From Clostridium beijerinckii (GTDB lineage Bacteria > Bacillota > Clostridia > Clostridiales > Clostridiaceae), in the NCBI GenBank assembly GCA_003129525.1, contig CP029329.1, positions 2,151,501 through 2,215,500 on the forward strand: a stretch of DNA of 64,000 nt, in the 5' to 3' direction. The notes beneath the pieces were generated by a model, which did not search any database, was not told the DNA's origin, and was given only the letters and a program-made list of their open reading frames with translations. The position numbers and the translations under genes were made by a program. Of the stretch, positions 53,284 through 63,285 are shown piece after piece; position 1 is the stretch's first letter, and each line of letters begins with the position of its first letter.

Positions 53284-53636
53284 AAAAATAAATATATTAG
53301 ATTAATATAAAGAAATATTGACATACTTGGAATAAGGGTGCTATTTTTAATATAGTACTCTTATTTTTGTGAGTAAATTACAGAATTTCTAGGGGCTAGA
53401 ATGCAGAGATAATATATAACTTAATAATTCACAATGAAGAACCAAATTGTTAAAGGGATTTAATAAGATTAGTAATAGTAAATAACCATATTATATTAAG
53501 AGAAGAATATGAAACTTGGATAAGAGATAATAAATAAATTTTATTAATTATATAAACAAAAGAGGAATTTTAATAGATGTGTTGAATTATAGTGCAAGTG
53601 GATTTTTTTCTTTAAAGAAAGGAAAGGCTTAATTTT
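53284..53636. other. Intergenic region between sigK and ftsA
   Basis: A terminator-like hairpin AATAAGGGTGCTAT/ATAGTACTCTTATT with TTTTG (53331-53368) ends sigK. The remaining 270 bases are AT-rich with no recognisable gene. Confidence 0.6.
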
Positions 53637-54893
53637 ATGCAACAAGAGATAATTACATCCATAGATTTTGGAAGCAGAAAGTTATCTGCAACTATAGCAG
53701 TTAAAGGAAAAGAAGAATTAGAAATATTATGTGTTAAATCTTGTAAATCGATAGGTATAGAAAAAGGATTGTTAACGGATATTAGTAAGTGCAAGGATGC
53801 TGTGATTAACTTATTAAAGGAATTAGAAGAAAAGACAAAAAGAGATATTAAATCATTAGCTATTGGTATTTCTTCAAATAAAGTTAGAATCACAGAAACA
53901 ACAATTTCAATGGATTTAAAGGAAGAAAAGGTTAAAAGTGAATATATAAAAAAAGCACTAAAAAAGGCCAGAGAAACCATTACTGTAAGTAGTGATGAGT
54001 CTATAGTAGATATGCTAATAAATTTTTATATATTGGATGGTAAAGTAATACATAAAGATATAATAAATTGGAAAGGAAAAAAACTTGAACTAAATCTTAC
54101 AGTGGTAATAGCAAAAACAAAAGAAATTGAAAAGTATTATGAGGTTTTTAAAGAGACTAAATATAATATTGAATTTATAAAGCTTAATGTATTGTCCGGA
54201 AAACAAATATTTTTAAATGAAAAAAATTCTATGGATTATATAGCTTTAGCTGATATTGGAGCAGGTATTGTTGATATAGTTTTGTTTGATAATGGTATTC
54301 CTAAAAACATCGATTGTGTACCAATAGGTGGAAACAATATCACTAATGATTTAGCTATTTGTGGAGAATTTTCTTTTCTAGAAGCAGATAATATGAAAAA
54401 AATTTATTCTAGTAATTACAAGGATCTATATAATGACAATTCTATTTCAGATAAAGTAGAGGTAGGAACTATAAAAGTATCCAAAAAATTATTCTATGAG
54501 GTTACAAATGCTAGGATTGAAGAGGTATTAAGCCATATTAATATAAAATTAAAAAATACTGGTCATTATGATAGAATTTGTAGTATAATTCTATATGGGG
54601 ATGGTGTTGCCTATTTTGAAGATATAAATGAAACTGTTCACAATATCTTTAAAGGGAGAACCAAGGTCATAAAGAGAGAAGATTTAGGAATAAAGAATTC
54701 GGAAAATATAACTTCAATGGCAATAGCTAAAGAAATATATGATAGGTTAAATTTATTAGAAGATAAGAATATGGTTTTAAATGATAAAGGTAATGAAGAC
54801 AAGCAAACAGTAGACGAAGAAAATTTATACAATAATGAAGATGAAAATAATATTTTGAAGAAAATTAAAGTTTTTTTTGATAAGCTTTTTTAA
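53637..54893 (+). CDS. ftsA: Cell division protein FtsA
   Basis: Actin-fold membrane tether of FtsZ, 418 residues. [17 protein letters not shown] (phosphate 1), an SHS2-type subdomain around 70-170, [21 protein letters not shown] (phosphate 2) and [13 protein letters not shown] [13 protein letters not shown]. The end IKVFFDKLF, after an acidic linker, is the amphipathic membrane-targeting helix. It is quite divergent from well-studied FtsA, as in many clostridia, but the place 14 bases before ftsZ is decisive. ATG 53637 behind AAAGGAAAGG. Confidence 0.9.
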   Translation: MQQEIITSIDFGSRKLSATIAVKGKEELEILCVKSCKSIGIEKGLLTDISKCKDAVINLLKELEEKTKRDIKSLAIGISSNKVRITETTISMDLKEEKVKSEYIKKALKKARETITVSSDESIVDMLINFYILDGKVIHKDIINWKGKKLELNLTVVIAKTKEIEKYYEVFKETKYNIEFIKLNVLSGKQIFLNEKNSMDYIALADIGAGIVDIVLFDNGIPKNIDCVPIGGNNITNDLAICGEFSFLEADNMKKIYSSNYKDLYNDNSISDKVEVGTIKVSKKLFYEVTNARIEEVLSHINIKLKNTGHYDRICSIILYGDGVAYFEDINETVHNIFKGRTKVIKREDLGIKNSENITSMAIAKEIYDRLNLLEDKNMVLNDKGNEDKQTVDEENLYNNEDENNILKKIKVFFDKLF

Positions 54894-54907
54894 GGGGAGG
54901 AATTGTT

Positions 54908-56044
54908 TTGTTAGATTTTGAGGCAGATATGCAAGAATTAACCAACATAAAAGTAATTGGTTGTGGTGGCGGTGGAAGCAACGCTGTTAATAGAATGATA
55001 GTTGAGGGATTGAAAAATGTTGAATTTATTGCAATAAATACAGATAAGCAAGCATTATTGCTTTCTAATGCAAACCAAAAAATTCAAATTGGAGAGAAAT
55101 TAACTAAAGGGTTAGGTGCTGGTGCAAATCCTGAAATAGGAAGAAAAGCGGCAGAAGAAAGTAGAGAAGAAATTACAGCTTCGGTAAAAGGAGCTAATAT
55201 GGTATTTATTACAGCTGGAATGGGTGGCGGAACAGGAACTGGTGCTGCTCCTATAGTTGCAGAAATAGCTAAATCTATGGAGATATTAACTGTAGGTGTA
55301 GTTACAAAGCCATTCCCTTTCGAAGGAAAACGAAGAATGAGACATGCTGAAATTGGAATTGCAAATCTAAAAGAAAAAGTTGATACTTTAGTTATAATTC
55401 CAAATGAAAGATTACTTAGCATGGCCGATAAGAAAACAACACTATTAGATTCATTTAAATTAGCTGATGAAGTGCTAAGACAAGGTGTACAAGCGATTTC
55501 AGATTTAATTACAATAACAGGTGTAATTAATGCTGACTTTGCAGATATAAAAGCAGTAATGCTTGATAAAGGTTTAGCACATATGGGAGTTGGATTTGGT
55601 AAAGGCGATACTAGAGCGCAAGATGCTGTTAAGCAAGCCATATCATCTCCACTATTAGAGACATCAATAGAGGGAGCTACAGATGTTATTATAAACTTTA
55701 CTGGTGGAGCAGACATGGGAGCACTAGAAGTATATGATGCAGCAGATGTTGTGCGTGAATCTGTTGATCCAGATGCAAATATAATTGTAGGAGCTGTAAT
55801 AGATGAAAGTCTTAGTGAAGAAATAAGAATTACTGTTATAGCAACTGGATTTGAAAGCGAAAATAATAGAATATCATCAAGTCCATTAGTAGAAGAACTA
55901 AAGAGACCTCAAGTACAAGAAACGGTGAAGCCAGTGCTAGAAGTTGCTGTAGATAAAAAAGAACCAGAAACAACAAGCTCTAATAATTATGAAGCAGATG
56001 ATTTGGATATTCCTGTTTTTTTAAGAAGACAAAAGAGACATTAA
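54908..56044 (+). CDS. ftsZ: Cell division protein FtsZ
   Basis: Tubulin-like GTPase forming the division ring, 378 residues. [14 protein letters not shown] near the N terminus, the tubulin signature [13 protein letters not shown] (about 105), [11 protein letters not shown] (T7 loop) and the C-terminal conserved peptide [10 protein letters not shown] for FtsA binding. TTG 54908 behind GGGGAGGAA. Strong terminator downstream. Confidence 0.97.
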   Translation: MLDFEADMQELTNIKVIGCGGGGSNAVNRMIVEGLKNVEFIAINTDKQALLLSNANQKIQIGEKLTKGLGAGANPEIGRKAAEESREEITASVKGANMVFITAGMGGGTGTGAAPIVAEIAKSMEILTVGVVTKPFPFEGKRRMRHAEIGIANLKEKVDTLVIIPNERLLSMADKKTTLLDSFKLADEVLRQGVQAISDLITITGVINADFADIKAVMLDKGLAHMGVGFGKGDTRAQDAVKQAISSPLLETSIEGATDVIINFTGGADMGALEVYDAADVVRESVDPDANIIVGAVIDESLSEEIRITVIATGFESENNRISSSPLVEELKRPQVQETVKPVLEVAVDKKEPETTSSNNYEADDLDIPVFLRRQKRH

Positions 56045-56065
56045 AATATAACATATAAGTAAAAA

Positions 56066-56114
56066 TAACAGTCAATATAGATTATATATTGACTGTTATT
56101 TTTTTTTTTTTTTG
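56066..56114 (+). terminator. Terminator after ftsZ
   Basis: AATAACAGTCAATATA pairs with TATATTGACTGTTATT, followed by an unusually long T-run of about 15. Confidence 0.93.
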
Positions 56115-56454
56115 AAATTATTTATATATAAGTTATAATTTTAATTCTTCAATAAATTAAGAAACTGTTATCTAATTGATGTAAATTATTTTTGGGAATA
56201 TATGTAGTAAATTAAAAAAGAAAATTTAAGAAGTCACACTTCATTATACTTTTTATATCAAATTTATATAAGATAAAAGAATTTATTTCTACATATTAAG
56301 TTAGTTTTAAATATAAAAAAGTAAACTAAAAAATATGGTGTAAATATATGTAAAAAGTTAAATTAAAAAAACAAATTAATTTAATGTTATTGTGACAAAT
56401 TTTTAAGATAAATAAGTATATAATAAAATTCATACAGACTGGAGGAGTTAAAAT
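56115..56454. other. Control region of the spoIIGA-sigE operon
   Basis: 340 AT-rich bases with no gene. Before spoIIGA, TATAAT (about 56418-56423) and, 25-30 bases upstream, ATTGTGACAAATTT, whose complement (TTTGTCACA) is a poor match to the Spo0A box TTTGTCGAA. Spo0A control is expected from other clostridia but is only weakly supported here. Confidence 0.45.
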
Positions 56455-57300
56455 ATGGAAATTTATGCTGACGTTGTAATTTTAGAGAATTGTATAGTAA
56501 ATTTCTTTTTATTAACTTTAACCATGAAGTGTATAAAGCATAAGTGTAAGATGATTGTGCTAACGGGATCTAGTTTCATAGGCGGAATTTATACTGTGGT
56601 TTTACTAATTCCTAAGTTGAATATTTTATCTAGCTTACCGTGTGAATTAGCAGTAGCCTACATAATGCTTAGATTAGTATATGGAAAGACAAATATTTTC
56701 AACATGATTAAATTACTAGTTGTATTCTTAATGATAACATTTACTTTAAGTGGAGTATGTCTCTTATTTTCATTAAAACAAAATTTATGGTTACTAGGAA
56801 ACACATTTAAAATAGAAAAGTATTCAATTAAATATATTATGCTAGGGATAATGATTATATATATAATTTACAGTAGATTTATAGAGTATATTAAAGACAA
56901 ATTATTTACGAATAATTTTACATTTAATATTGAATTTGAAGTAGATGATAAACAATATAATTTTAAAAGTTTTTTAGATACTGGAAATGAACTAAGAGAG
57001 CCAGTTACTAATCTTCCATGTATTTTAATTGAAGAAAATTTAATAAGCCATATAAACTTTGAGGGTAAGAACATATATTATATACTTTATAGTTCAATTG
57101 GGTATGGAGGCAAGCTTAAAGGTATAAGAGTTAATAATATAAAAATAAAAAAAAGGGATTGTGTATATGAAAATGTTGATGCAATAATATGTCCATGTAA
57201 AGAAAATTTAAGTAGTGAACATGAGTTCAATGCTCTATTATCAAGAGGAATAGCATATAAGGGGGGAGATATATATGGAAAAACTAAGTCTGTTATTTAA
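56455..57300 (+). CDS. spoIIGA: Sigma-E processing peptidase SpoIIGA
   Basis: 281-residue membrane aspartic protease that removes the pro-sequence of SigE. Five N-terminal helices (about 5-145), then a cytoplasmic domain with the catalytic motif [11 protein letters not shown] (aspartate near 175) and CILIEENL. It ends with a 26-base overlap into sigE, so the pair is coupled. ATG 56455 behind GGAGG. Confidence 0.95.
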   Translation: MEIYADVVILENCIVNFFLLTLTMKCIKHKCKMIVLTGSSFIGGIYTVVLLIPKLNILSSLPCELAVAYIMLRLVYGKTNIFNMIKLLVVFLMITFTLSGVCLLFSLKQNLWLLGNTFKIEKYSIKYIMLGIMIIYIIYSRFIEYIKDKLFTNNFTFNIEFEVDDKQYNFKSFLDTGNELREPVTNLPCILIEENLISHINFEGKNIYYILYSSIGYGGKLKGIRVNNIKIKKRDCVYENVDAIICPCKENLSSEHEFNALLSRGIAYKGGDIYGKTKSVI

Positions 57301-57982
57301 TAAGTTAATATGTAAATTAAAATTGTTTAGAAGAAAATTATATTACGTTGGAGGAAGTGATTCTCTACCACCACCATTATCTAAGGATGAAGAAGAAGAA
57401 TTAGTAAACAAATTAGATAATGGGGATGAAAAAACTAGAGGTACATTAATTGAAAGAAACTTGAGATTAGTTGTTTATATAGCTAGAAAATTTGAAAACA
57501 CAGGTGTATATGTAGAAGATTTAATATCTGTTGGAACTATTGGTCTTATTAAAGCTGTAAATACATTTAATCCAGAAAAAAAGATAAAGCTTGCAACTTA
57601 TGCATCAAGGTGCATAGAAAATGAGATATTAATGTATTTAAGAAGAAATAGTAAAGTAAAAGCTGAAATTTCATTTTATGAACCATTAAATATTGATTGG
57701 GATGGAAATGAACTTTTACTATCGGATATATTAGGTACTGAAAATGACACAGTATACAATTTGATAGAAGATGAAGTTGATAAACAGTTATTGGTTGTAG
57801 CATTAAAAAGTTTAAATGAAAGAGAAAAAGAAATAGTACGTCTTAGATTTGGATTAAATGGAACAAGAGAAAAGACACAAAAAGAAGTGGCTGATATGCT
57901 TGGTATATCTCAATCGTATATATCTAGATTAGAAAAGAAAATAATTAAAAGATTGAAAAAAGAAATAAGTAGAATGATTTAG
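57275..57982 (+). CDS. sigE: Sporulation sigma factor SigE (pro-form)
   Basis: 235-residue early mother-cell sigma factor. Pro-sequence about 1-27 (LNK...[13 protein letters not shown]), region 2 ([40 protein letters not shown]) and region 4 ([15 protein letters not shown], then [17 protein letters not shown]). ATG 57275 lies inside spoIIGA behind GGGGGAG. Sits upstream of sigG as in all clostridia. Confidence 0.97.
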   Translation: MEKLSLLFNKLICKLKLFRRKLYYVGGSDSLPPPLSKDEEEELVNKLDNGDEKTRGTLIERNLRLVVYIARKFENTGVYVEDLISVGTIGLIKAVNTFNPEKKIKLATYASRCIENEILMYLRRNSKVKAEISFYEPLNIDWDGNELLLSDILGTENDTVYNLIEDEVDKQLLVVALKSLNEREKEIVRLRFGLNGTREKTQKEVADMLGISQSYISRLEKKIIKRLKKEISRMI

Positions 57983-58064
57983 CTTGTCTTCAAGTATAAA
58001 AGTATGACCTATCGGAGATACTGTTTAATGCAATGGATTATTACTTTCGAAGGGGTTGATACTT

Positions 58065-58838
58065 GTGATAATTAACAAAGTAGAAATATGTGGCGTCAAT
58101 ACTTCAAAACTCCCTATACTTAAAGAAAAAGAAAAAAAGCAACTTTTTCTACAAATGGAGGCAGGAGACAAAAGTGCAAGAGAAACTTTCATAAAGGGAA
58201 ATTTAAGATTAGTACTTAGTGTTATTAAAAGGTTTAATAATAGAGGAGAAAACATTGATGATTTATTTCAAGTTGGTTGTATAGGACTTATGAAGTCAAT
58301 AGATAATTTTGATTTATCTCAAAATGTCAAATTTTCAACTTATGCAGTACCCATGATAATTGGAGAAATTAGAAGATATTTAAGAGATAATAATTCTATT
58401 AGAGTTAGCAGATCGCTAAGAGATATTGCATATAAAGCTTTGATTATGAGAGAGAAGTTTATAAAAGATAATAATAAAGAACCTACTATCTCGCAAATTG
58501 CAAAGGAACTTGAATTGCCGAGAGAAGAAGTGGTATTTGCATTAGATGCAATACAAGATCCAGTATCGTTATTTGAACCGATTTATCATGATGGAGGAGA
58601 CGCTATATATGTAATGGACCAAATAAGTGACTCTAAAAATACAGATGAACATTGGCTCGAAAACATTTCAATTAAAGAAGCAATGAAGAAGCTCAATGAT
58701 AGAGAAAAATTAATATTAAATTTAAGATTTTTTAATGGAAGAACTCAAATGGAAGTTGCAGATGAAATTGGAATTTCACAAGCACAAGTTTCAAGATTAG
58801 AAAAAACAGCCTTAAAGCATATGAGAAAACATGTATAG
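58065..58838 (+). CDS. sigG: Sporulation sigma factor SigG
   Basis: 257-residue late forespore sigma factor. The start VEICGVNTSKLP is the diagnostic SigG N terminus. Region 2 (NLRLVLSVIKRFNNRGENID, FSTYAVPMIIGEIRRYLRD), region 3 and region 4 (EVADEIGISQAQVSRLEK) follow. GTG 58065 is 9 bases behind AAGGGG; TTG 58056 abuts that site and is less likely. In the 82-bp gap after sigE a possible forespore-type promoter (AAGTATA, then GATACTG near 57991-58022) would fit autoregulation, but weakly. Confidence 0.96.
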   Translation: MIINKVEICGVNTSKLPILKEKEKKQLFLQMEAGDKSARETFIKGNLRLVLSVIKRFNNRGENIDDLFQVGCIGLMKSIDNFDLSQNVKFSTYAVPMIIGEIRRYLRDNNSIRVSRSLRDIAYKALIMREKFIKDNNKEPTISQIAKELELPREEVVFALDAIQDPVSLFEPIYHDGGDAIYVMDQISDSKNTDEHWLENISIKEAMKKLNDREKLILNLRFFNGRTQMEVADEIGISQAQVSRLEKTALKHMRKHV

Positions 58839-58878
58839 AAATAAGATATTAATAATATTATAATTATGGGGGATAATT

Positions 58879-59142
58879 ATGGATCTAGAACTACATTCAC
58901 TAAATGCTATGAGAAATATGGAAGTAATAGATATATTAACAGGAAGTAAAATAGGATTTATAAAAGACTTTAAAATAAACTGTGATGATAATAAAATAAT
59001 TTCATTAATATTGCCTGGAGAAATAAAGTCATGGTTTGGAAAAGATGATGAAAAAGAAATCTTATGGAAAGATATAATTAAAATAGGAACTGATGTTATA
59101 TTGGTAAAAACAAAAGATGAAGGAAATGTTAACAATATATAG
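58879..59142 (+). CDS. YlmC/YmxH family sporulation-associated protein
   Basis: 87-residue PRC-barrel protein. EVIDILTGSKIGFIKDFKIN, then ILPGEIKSWFGKDDEKEILW and IIKIGTDVILVK match YlmC/YmxH. It regularly follows sigG in clostridia. ATG 58879 behind GGGGGA. Role in sporulation is inferred from position only. A relative of the PRC protein at 37202. Confidence 0.88.
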   Translation: MDLELHSLNAMRNMEVIDILTGSKIGFIKDFKINCDDNKIISLILPGEIKSWFGKDDEKEILWKDIIKIGTDVILVKTKDEGNVNNI

Positions 59143-59213
59143 CCATATTTCAAAAATATATGTATAATAATTATGAGATTTGAATACACGAAAGCAAAGA
59201 GGTGGGTGAAGGT

Positions 59214-59663
59214 ATGAAATGTCCATTTTGCGGATTTGAAGAAAGTAAGGTTGTTGATTCTAGATCAACAGATGATAACACAACCATTAGAAGAAGAAGA
59301 GAATGCTTAAAATGTTCTAAAAGATATACTACATATGAAAAAATAGAGGATTTTCCTATTTTAGTAATAAAAAAGGACTTGACTAGAGAAAATTTCAACA
59401 AAGAAAAAATAATTAATGGTTTAATTATAGCATGTCAAAAAAGACCTATATCTAGAAAGCAAATTGAAGATATGGCATATGATATAGAGAAGACAATTTC
59501 TAATAGTATGCTTACAGAAATTCCATCAAAGGATATAGGAGAAATGGTTATGGCAAGACTGAAAGATTTGGATGAAATATCATATGTAAGATTCGCATCG
59601 GTTTATAGACAATTTAAGGACATAAATACTTTTCTAGAAGAAATAAAAAACCTTATAACATAA
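59214..59663 (+). CDS. nrdR: Transcriptional repressor NrdR
   Basis: 149 residues. N-terminal zinc ribbon (C3, C6, C31, C34) followed by the ATP cone ([33 protein letters not shown]). Represses ribonucleotide reductase genes when dATP is high. ATG 59214 behind GAGGTGGG; GTG 59202 overlaps the ribosome site. A terminator closes the unit. Confidence 0.96.
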   Translation: MKCPFCGFEESKVVDSRSTDDNTTIRRRRECLKCSKRYTTYEKIEDFPILVIKKDLTRENFNKEKIINGLIIACQKRPISRKQIEDMAYDIEKTISNSMLTEIPSKDIGEMVMARLKDLDEISYVRFASVYRQFKDINTFLEEIKNLIT

Positions 59664-59671
59664 TTATGTAG

Positions 59672-59707
59672 GGATGTTGAAAAATATAATTTCAACATCC
59701 TTTTTCT
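59672..59707 (+). terminator. Terminator after nrdR
   Basis: GGATGTTGAAA pairs with TTTCAACATCC before TTTTTCTT. Confidence 0.88.
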
Positions 59708-59711
59708 TATA

Positions 59712-59785
59712 AAGGAAACTCGACTCACATTCGTTCGCTGAGTAAGTGATTCACACCAAATCATAGATTTGGGTTCTCTACTTAT
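59712..59785. repeat. Hairpin-rich repeat-like block after nrdR
   Basis: GAAACTCGACTCACATTCG, then TTCGCTGAGTAAGTGATTC, and ACCAAATC/GATTTGGGT form nested hairpins. The style and base composition differ from the flanks. Function unknown. Confidence 0.45.
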
Positions 59786-59937
59786 GTTATATATAAGTTA
59801 AACTTTAGTTAATAAAGATGATAAATAGTAAATAGAATGTTAATATTAGATTATAAGATATATTTAGGAATTAGGAGTGTTACGGATGTATCTATCGGAT
59901 AAAAAAATTTGTAATATGAATTTTATGGAGGATTAGA

Positions 59938-60678
59938 TTGAATAAATTAGATTTAAAATTATTAAAGAAAAAAGATGATTTTATTATAATAGATAATGAG
60001 AAATCTCAAATTGTATTTACAAATGCGGAGAAGGAAAGAAGTTTTAATAGAAATACAGAAGAGGGAATAAAAGAACTTAATTCATTAAAAAAAGAATTTA
60101 ATGGGAAAGATATTATATATCTTAAGCAAATTCATAGTGATAAAATATTAAAATACACATGTAATGGAAAAAGTATTAAGGATGAAGAAGGAGATGCAAT
60201 AATAACAAATGAAAAAAATGTTATTATTGGAGTTTTTACTGCAGACTGTGTCCCTGTTATATTGATAGATGAAGAAAAAGAAGTTATAGCTGCAATTCAT
60301 AGTGGGTGGAAAGGAACTTTTGAATCAATTACACTAAAAACTATTGAAAAAATGAAATCTGAATTCAATATTAATGAAGTTAATATTAAAGCATATATAG
60401 GGCCACATATTAAGAAATGTTGTTATGAAGTTTCAGAAGAACTAAAATTGAAGTTCATAGAGAAAAAAACAACAATGAGTGAAGAAGAATTATTTAATAA
60501 GAATAATCTTGATTTAGAAGCATGTATAATATCTGATTTAAAAAAAGCTGGAGTAAAAGATTATAATATAAATAGCTTGAATTTATGCACATATTGTAGT
60601 AATGATATTAAATTGCATTCATATAGGAAATCACAGGGATCTTATGGTAGAATGTTTTCTTCTATAATGTTACTTTAG
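59938..60678 (+). CDS. pgeF: YfiH/PgeF-type peptidoglycan editing / purine nucleoside enzyme
   Basis: 246-residue DUF152 (LACC1-like) protein. FTADCVPVILID, AAIHSGWKGTFESI, AYIGPHIKKCCYEV and LCTYCSNDIKLHSYRK carry the conserved cysteine/histidine zinc site. Called polyphenol oxidase in older databases; E. coli PgeF edits mis-incorporated serine in peptidoglycan precursors, and other members are nucleoside phosphorylases/deaminases. TTG 59938 behind GGAGGA. 12 bases before phoP. Confidence 0.9.
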   Translation: MNKLDLKLLKKKDDFIIIDNEKSQIVFTNAEKERSFNRNTEEGIKELNSLKKEFNGKDIIYLKQIHSDKILKYTCNGKSIKDEEGDAIITNEKNVIIGVFTADCVPVILIDEEKEVIAAIHSGWKGTFESITLKTIEKMKSEFNINEVNIKAYIGPHIKKCCYEVSEELKLKFIEKKTTMSEEELFNKNNLDLEACIISDLKKAGVKDYNINSLNLCTYCSNDIKLHSYRKSQGSYGRMFSSIMLL

Positions 60679-60690
60679 GGAGGAAAGAAT

Positions 60691-61392
60691 ATGGCTAAAG
60701 AAAAAATATTAATAGTTGATGATGAGGAGCATATAGTTGAATTGTTGAAATTCAATTTACTAAATGCTGGATATGATGTTTATACAGCTAATGATGGTAT
60801 AGAGGCAGTAAAGATAGCAAAAGCAGAGAAACCAAATTTAATGTTACTCGATTTAATGTTACCTGGCATAGATGGATTTGATGTTTGCAAGGAAATAAAA
60901 AGAGATAATGAAATGAAAAAGACATCTATAATAATGCTAACAGCAAAAGGCGAAGAGTTAGATAAAATACTTGGGTTAGAACTTGGAGCTGATGACTATA
61001 TAACAAAACCATTTTCAGTTAGAGAATTACTCGCAAGGGTGAAGGCAGTTCTAAGAAGAACAAGCTCAGTTAATGAAACAGAAGATGATGTTTATGATTC
61101 ACAAAATCTTAAAGTAGATTTTGAACGTCACGAAGTATGTGTTAATGGCAAAAAGATAGACTTAACATTAAAGGAATTTGAACTTTTACAAATATTAATA
61201 AAAAATAGAGGTAAAATTCTAAAAAGAGAAATTTTATTGGATAAAATTTGGGGTTATGAGTATATAGGCGAAACAAGAACTGTAGATGTTCATATAAGAT
61301 ATCTTAGAAAGAAGATAGAGGAAGATGATAAAAATCCACGATTTATTGAAACTATAAGAGGCGTGGGTTATAGATTTAACCCCGCAGAATAA
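60691..61392 (+). CDS. phoP: OmpR-family response regulator, PhoP-like
   Basis: 233 residues. Receiver domain with acidic pair DDEE, phospho-acceptor D54 (LLDLMLPG) and K in ITKPFS; winged-helix DNA-binding domain (LTLKEFELLQILIKNRG, VDVHIRYLRKKIE, RGVGYRF). ATG 60691 behind GGGAGGAAAG. Next to a PhoR-like kinase and pstS, so it most likely controls the phosphate response. Confidence 0.94.
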   Translation: MAKEKILIVDDEEHIVELLKFNLLNAGYDVYTANDGIEAVKIAKAEKPNLMLLDLMLPGIDGFDVCKEIKRDNEMKKTSIIMLTAKGEELDKILGLELGADDYITKPFSVRELLARVKAVLRRTSSVNETEDDVYDSQNLKVDFERHEVCVNGKKIDLTLKEFELLQILIKNRGKILKREILLDKIWGYEYIGETRTVDVHIRYLRKKIEEDDKNPRFIETIRGVGYRFNPAE

Positions 61393-61394
61393 GA

Positions 61395-63101
61395 ATGAAA
61401 AATAAGATATTGACTTCTGTTATTATAACAGTATTATTTGCAATAATAATTGTAACATCTTCTTTTATGATATTAATCAATGTAGAAGAAATCAAGAATG
61501 CAAAAGAAGAACTTAAAAATATTAATTTTTTAATTTCTGAACTTAATAATGTTACGGATATTAGTAAGAATGATTATAATGATTTAAAAGTATTAAATAA
61601 CATTAAAATAAAGGACATAAATGTAAGATTTACACTTATAGACAATAATGGTGTTGTATTATATGATAATGAGCAAAAAAGCACTGATAATCATAATTAT
61701 AGAATAGAAGTTAAAGACGCGTTAGAAAAAGGTGAAGGATATTCAAGAAGATATAGCAATACAATTAAAGCTAACTTAATTTATTATGCAACTAAATTGG
61801 ATGATAAGTATATAATTAGAAGTTCTGTACCTGTATATACAATAACTATATTACAAGAAGAAAATATTAATTATTGCATAATAATATTAATTTTAGTTAT
61901 TACACTTTCTATAGTATTATCTTTGAGATTGGTTAAAAAAATAGTTGAGCCAGTAAAAGAGTTAGAAAGCGTAACTTTAAAAATGACTCATGGAGATTAT
62001 AAAATAAGAGCTGACGTTAGAAGTAATGATGAACTGGGTACACTAGGAAATAGTTTTAACAATATGGCTGAACAACTACAAATAAAGATTCGTGAAGTTA
62101 TAGAAAAGCAAACAAAAATTGAATCAATATTAAAAAGTATGGAAAGTGGCGTTGTGGCAGTAGATAATCATAATAATGTGATTTCAATTAATCCATGTGC
62201 GGAATCATTACTTGGAATAAAGAGAAATATTGTTGGCCAATGTTTGTTAGATTATGTGAATGATTATGATATAAATAAATTTTTACAACAAGAAGAAGAA
62301 AATGATAAAGAAATAAAGATACTTCATCCAATAGAAAGAGATTTTAAAATCAAAAAATCAGAAATGTTTGATGGTGTGGAAAATGTAGGTAAAGTTATAA
62401 CGTTCCAAGACATTACAGATATAAATAGAGTCGAACTTATGAGAAGTCAGTTTGTTGCTAATGTATCTCATGAATTAAAAACTCCTTTAACATCTATAAA
62501 AGGGTTTGCTGAAACATTGAAATTTGTTAAAGATGAAGAGATAAGAGAAAAGTTTTTGGATATCATAGACAAGGAAGCTGAACGATTATCAAGGCTCATA
62601 AATGATATATTAGTATTATCAAATATTGAAAGTAATTTAATTGCTGATATTGATGAGTTTGAACCAGGATTAGTAATTGAAGAAGTCTTAAATATTATGA
62701 GAAAGAGTGCAATTAATAAAAATATTAGATTAGAATTTCAAAATAATAATAGTGAACGCATTCTAGGAGATAGAGATAAATTCTATCAATTAGGTTTAAA
62801 CTTGATTGAAAATGCAATAAAATATTCAAAAGACACTTCTGGGCAAGTAAAAGTGTTGAGTTATAGTAAAAATGAATATTATTGCTTGAGGATAACAGAT
62901 AATGGAATAGGAATACCTAAAGAAGATATATCAAGAATATTTGAAAGATTTTATAGAGTAGATAAGTCAAGGAAAAAAGGTGGAACAGGTCTTGGATTAG
63001 CTATTGTAAAACATATTGTTAAAATATTTAACGGAGAAATTAATGTTAAAAGTGAAATCGGACAAGGAACGACTTTTGAAGTAAAAATACCATATATTTA
63101 G
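61395..63101 (+). CDS. phoR: Sensor histidine kinase, PhoR-like
   Basis: 568 residues. Helices at about 6-28 and 155-178 flank an outside sensor region; then HAMP (VKELESVTLKMTHGDYKIRA), a PAS domain (IESILKSMESGVVAVDNHNN), HisKA with H359 in VSHELKTPLTS, and the ATPase with ENAIKYS, DNGIGIP and GGTGLGLAIVK. It starts 2 bases after phoP. Sensor details cannot distinguish PhoR from WalK, but the pst gene downstream favours PhoR. Confidence 0.93.
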   Translation: MKNKILTSVIITVLFAIIIVTSSFMILINVEEIKNAKEELKNINFLISELNNVTDISKNDYNDLKVLNNIKIKDINVRFTLIDNNGVVLYDNEQKSTDNHNYRIEVKDALEKGEGYSRRYSNTIKANLIYYATKLDDKYIIRSSVPVYTITILQEENINYCIIILILVITLSIVLSLRLVKKIVEPVKELESVTLKMTHGDYKIRADVRSNDELGTLGNSFNNMAEQLQIKIREVIEKQTKIESILKSMESGVVAVDNHNNVISINPCAESLLGIKRNIVGQCLLDYVNDYDINKFLQQEEENDKEIKILHPIERDFKIKKSEMFDGVENVGKVITFQDITDINRVELMRSQFVANVSHELKTPLTSIKGFAETLKFVKDEEIREKFLDIIDKEAERLSRLINDILVLSNIESNLIADIDEFEPGLVIEEVLNIMRKSAINKNIRLEFQNNNSERILGDRDKFYQLGLNLIENAIKYSKDTSGQVKVLSYSKNEYYCLRITDNGIGIPKEDISRIFERFYRVDKSRKKGGTGLGLAIVKHIVKIFNGEINVKSEIGQGTTFEVKIPYI

Positions 63102-63156
63102 AAAGAATATGAGTGAAATAACAAGAAAAATGAAAAAATAATATATATATTTTAAG

Positions 63157-63186
63157 AGGAATGTTAAATTTTTTTAACATTCCTTT
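63157..63186 (+). terminator. Terminator after phoR
   Basis: AGGAATGTTAAA pairs with TTTAACATTCCT, then TT. Its right arm contains the first TTAACA of the PHO box. Confidence 0.75.
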
Positions 63187-63222
63187 AATATAACTTAACA
63201 TAAATATAATAATAGATTAACT
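63174..63222 (+). promoter_or_regulatory. Probable PHO box upstream of pstS
   Basis: TTAACA (63174), TTTAAT (63184), TTAACA (63195) and TTAACT (63217) repeat with a phase of about 11 bases, like the PhoP direct repeats (TTAACA-type) of Gram-positive bacteria. A TATAAT box is at 63258-63263, about 35 bases downstream, the spacing for activation at the -35 region. Confidence 0.7.
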
Positions 63223-63285
63223 AAAAGGATATAATATTAGATATATAGTAAGAAGAGTATAATTTATTAGCGGAGGTAAATTATA

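Noticed and set aside
55084-55716. 210-codon reverse-strand frame across ftsZ
   Set aside because: Lies wholly inside a certain ftsZ and has no ribosome site or recognisable domain. Shadow of codon bias; the same applies to the reverse frames within the flippase, alaS, typA and rnjA.
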